Shown here: positions 24,933 to 27,205 of the stretch, in pieces
How positions within the stretch are numbered: the first letter of the stretch is position 1
How the letters are laid out: every line of letters begins with the position of its first letter
From: Phocaeicola_A sp964580305
GTDB taxonomy: Bacteria; Bacteroidota; Bacteroidia; Bacteroidales; Bacteroidaceae
Length of the DNA: 27,205 nt
NCBI GenBank assembly: GCA_964580305.1
Contig: CAZOKL010000019.1
Span: 1-27,205, forward strand
Direction of reading: 5' to 3'
Translations under genes and position numbers: made by a program
The notes under the pieces: generated by a model
Seen by the model: only the letters and a program-made list of their open reading frames with translations
Told to the model about the DNA's origin: nothing
Databases searched by the model: none

Positions 24933-27047
24933 ATGAAGAATTACATAAAATGCTTGTCAATATTGACGTTCCTATTGCTTGTGTCTGTTCAAAGCGAAGC
25001 CCGTGAGGTGAAATCTTTTTGTGAAGGATGGGAGTTTAAGAAAGGGCCTTTCCCTACCGACGCCATGAAGACAGCCCAAGCATGGAATTCGAATTGGGAA
25101 AGTGTATCTATTCCTCATACATGGAATGCCAATGACATGCAGAGGGTAGTGTCTTCTTTTTATGAAGGTGTTGGCTATTATCGTAAGAAATGTACATTCC
25201 CGGAAAGCATAAAAGGGAAACGTATCTTTTTGCGTTTTGAAGGGGTAGGTTCGTGTGCCGAGGTCTACGTCAATGGCTATTTGGTCGGTACGCATAAGGG
25301 AGCCTATTCAGCCTTTATCTGTGAAATTAGTCAACATGTGAAATGGGACAAAGAAAATGAAATTGTGGTAAAGGCTGATAATACCGCCCGTCCTGATGTG
25401 ATACCAGTAAACCATGTTTTGTTTGGGGTTTATGGTGGCATGTACCGTCCTGTATGGTTGGTGGTGACAGATTTGTGTAGTATTGTGGTTAACGATCACG
25501 CATCTTCCGGTGTCTATATTACACAAAAAAATGTTTCGAAAGAATCGGCAGAGGTGACGGTAAAAGTAAAAGTGGATAATGTTTCCATGTCTCCAGCATC
25601 ATTGGAACTTGAGAATGCCGTGTACGATATGGAAGGCAGATTGGTGAAGAAGCATCGTCAAATTTTTGATCAGAGTCCGCAGGGAGTACAAAGCTATTCC
25701 TCTACTTTTAAATTGTCCAAACCCCGTTTGTGGAAAGGCAGAGAAGATCCCTATCTGTATAAAGTGGTGTCGTGTTTGATGCAAGATGGAAAGGTGTTGG
25801 ATGAAATTGTACAACCGTTGGGACTTCGTAAATATGAAGTTGTAGCCGGGAAAGGTTTTTTCCTCAACGGAGAGAAGTATCCCATGTATGGAGTGACGCG
25901 CCATCAGGATTGGTGGGGATTGGGCAGCGCTCTGAGTAACAAAGAACATGATTTCGACCTTGCCCAGATTATGGATATCGGAGCTACTACTGTTCGTTTT
26001 GCACATTATCAGCAGTCTGATTATCTGTATTCGCGTTGCGACACGTTAGGATTGATTATCTGGGCAGAGATTCCTTTTGTGAATCATGTTACCGGTCAGG
26101 AATGGGATAATGCTCATCAACAGATGCGCGAACTTATTCGTCAGAGTTTCAATCATCCATCCATTTACGTATGGGGCATACACAATGAGGTTTATCATCC
26201 ATATGAATATACAGCTGCTCTCACACAGTCTATTCACGATCTTTGCAAACAAGAAGATCCGGACCGCTACACTGCGTCAGTCAATGGTTTTGGTAGTACT
26301 GAACATCCAGTCAACCAGAATGCAGATATTCAAGGGATGAATCGTTATTTCGGTTGGTATGAACGAAAATTACAAGACATTGAACCGTGGATAGAGAATT
26401 TGGAAAAAGAATATCCTTGGCAGCGTTTGATACTGACCGAATATGGAGCCGATGCCAACATTGAGCACCAAACGGAGCTTTTGGGTGATGCTTTGAATTG
26501 GAGAAGTCCTTTCTACCCGGAAACATTCCAGACTAAGACTCATGAATATCAGTGGAGTGTCATAAGTCAGCACCCATATATTATTGTCTCTTATTTGTGG
26601 AACATGTTCGATTTTGCTGTGCCTACTTCAAACCGTGGAAGTGTAGCTGCACGCAATATGAAAGGATTGATAACATTCGACCGCAAGATTAAGAAAGATT
26701 CTTATTACTGGTATAAAGCAAACTGGAGTAAAGAGCCGCTACTTTATATGACACAACGCCGCAATGTATTTCGTGAGCGAAAGAATACTTCGGTTACGGT
26801 TTATTCCAATATTGGGACTCCCAAAGTGTATCTAAACGGGAAGGAGCTGACCAAAGTGCGGAAAGGCTACACTAATGTACACTATATATTTGACGATGTA
26901 GTGTTGGATGTAGGTAAGAATTTACTGAAAGCTGTCGTTACCTGTCAAGGGAAAGAATATACAGATGAAATAGAATGGACGTACGATGGAGAACACAACC
27001 GAGAAGCCGATTTCCTTGAATATAAAAAAGAACATGGCAGCTGGTAA
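24933..27047 (+). CDS. GH2 glycosidase (beta-galactosidase or beta-glucuronidase)
   Basis: Retaining exo-glycosidase of family GH2, 704 aa from the ATG at 24933. The upstream GTG at 24921 adds four residues before a signal peptide (KCLSILTFLLLVSVQSEA) and is less likely. The order is N-terminal jelly-roll (about 20-190, FEGVGSCAEVYVNGYLVGTHKGAYSAF), Ig-like sandwich (about 195-300), TIM barrel (about 305-600) and a C-terminal Ig-like domain (about 615-690). The acid/base is E419 (WGIHNEV) and the nucleophile E503 (LTEYGAD). N575-M-K577 matches the N-x-K motif that binds the glucuronate carboxylate in beta-glucuronidases, but similar strings occur in many GH2 galactosidases, so the sugar is not settled. 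It is probably periplasmic and works on what SusCD imports, together with the GH105 enzyme. Confidence 0.9.
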   Translation: MKNYIKCLSILTFLLLVSVQSEAREVKSFCEGWEFKKGPFPTDAMKTAQAWNSNWESVSIPHTWNANDMQRVVSSFYEGVGYYRKKCTFPESIKGKRIFLRFEGVGSCAEVYVNGYLVGTHKGAYSAFICEISQHVKWDKENEIVVKADNTARPDVIPVNHVLFGVYGGMYRPVWLVVTDLCSIVVNDHASSGVYITQKNVSKESAEVTVKVKVDNVSMSPASLELENAVYDMEGRLVKKHRQIFDQSPQGVQSYSSTFKLSKPRLWKGREDPYLYKVVSCLMQDGKVLDEIVQPLGLRKYEVVAGKGFFLNGEKYPMYGVTRHQDWWGLGSALSNKEHDFDLAQIMDIGATTVRFAHYQQSDYLYSRCDTLGLIIWAEIPFVNHVTGQEWDNAHQQMRELIRQSFNHPSIYVWGIHNEVYHPYEYTAALTQSIHDLCKQEDPDRYTASVNGFGSTEHPVNQNADIQGMNRYFGWYERKLQDIEPWIENLEKEYPWQRLILTEYGADANIEHQTELLGDALNWRSPFYPETFQTKTHEYQWSVISQHPYIIVSYLWNMFDFAVPTSNRGSVAARNMKGLITFDRKIKKDSYYWYKANWSKEPLLYMTQRRNVFRERKNTSVTVYSNIGTPKVYLNGKELTKVRKGYTNVHYIFDDVVLDVGKNLLKAVVTCQGKEYTDEIEWTYDGEHNREADFLEYKKEHGSW

Positions 27048-27173
27048 CGTGTGAATAAACTTAATAAACGTGAATTCCAAGACTTTAGCAAGTGTATTCT
27101 CCTTATTTTATACAATAAAATACTTTGTGCAAGTAGATGTTCATAATTAGCCTTCCCTTAAAAAGCCCATTTT

Positions 27174-27205
27174 TGCGAGATATTGTTCTGATACAGTATC
27201 TCGCA
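27174..27205 (+). terminator. Hairpin at the window edge, probable terminator of the PUL
   Basis: TGCGAGATA (27174-27182) and TATCTCGCA (27197-27205) are perfect inverted copies, and TTGT/ACAG extends the stem inward with one G-U pair around a 6-nt loop. Any T-run would lie beyond the end of the window. A second, AT-only hairpin (27104-27111 with 27115-27122, loop ACA) lies nearer the GH2 stop. Confidence 0.55.

Overview
The window looks like chromosomal DNA of a gut Bacteroides or close relative. The signs are a SusC/SusD pair, a one-protein hybrid two-component system (HTCS), a BACON-domain M60 lipoprotein, and promoters with the Bacteroidales -7 box TAnnTTTG (several exact copies) in place of a sigma70 -10 box. 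Species cannot be fixed from the sequence alone.

Left part, 1-7.7 kb: a cytosolic type I asparaginase (minus strand) diverges from a threonine operon. The operon runs thrA (fused aspartokinase/homoserine dehydrogenase), a possible 45-codon small ORF, an alkaline-phosphatase-superfamily gene of the ApgM type, thrC and an MscS-type channel. No classical thrB is present, so the ApgM-like protein is the natural candidate for homoserine kinase. A Thr-containing leader peptide with two tandem hairpins precedes thrA. A strong hairpin ends the operon.

Middle part, 7.7-10.6 kb: a minus-strand zinc-ribbon/pyridoxamine-phosphate-oxidase-like protein has its promoter back to back with that of an AraC-type regulator, which precedes a cation-diffusion-facilitator transporter lacking the usual C-terminal domain. 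Directly after it is a decayed fragment of a bacteriocin-type ABC exporter on the minus strand (Walker A still readable, two stops and a frameshift), then a possible lone IS3-family end. This looks like a rearrangement scar.

Right part, 10.6-27.2 kb: a polysaccharide utilization locus (PUL), all on the plus strand: SusC, SusD, an M60 glycoprotein peptidase (BACON + F5/8/CBM32-like + HExxH), a surface glycan-binding lipoprotein (two Ig-like domains + F5/8), a terminator, an HTCS regulator, a GH105 unsaturated uronyl hydrolase and a GH2 glycosidase. A perfect 12-bp inverted repeat sits just upstream of the susC -7 box, and one arm of it recurs before the GH105 gene; this is a candidate HTCS operator. 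A glycopeptidase together with an unsaturated uronidase and a GH2 enzyme suggests a glycoprotein or proteoglycan target (mucin-like, arabinogalactan-protein-like or glycosaminoglycan-like), probably with further enzymes outside the window. No rRNA, tRNA, CRISPR array or complete mobile element was seen.
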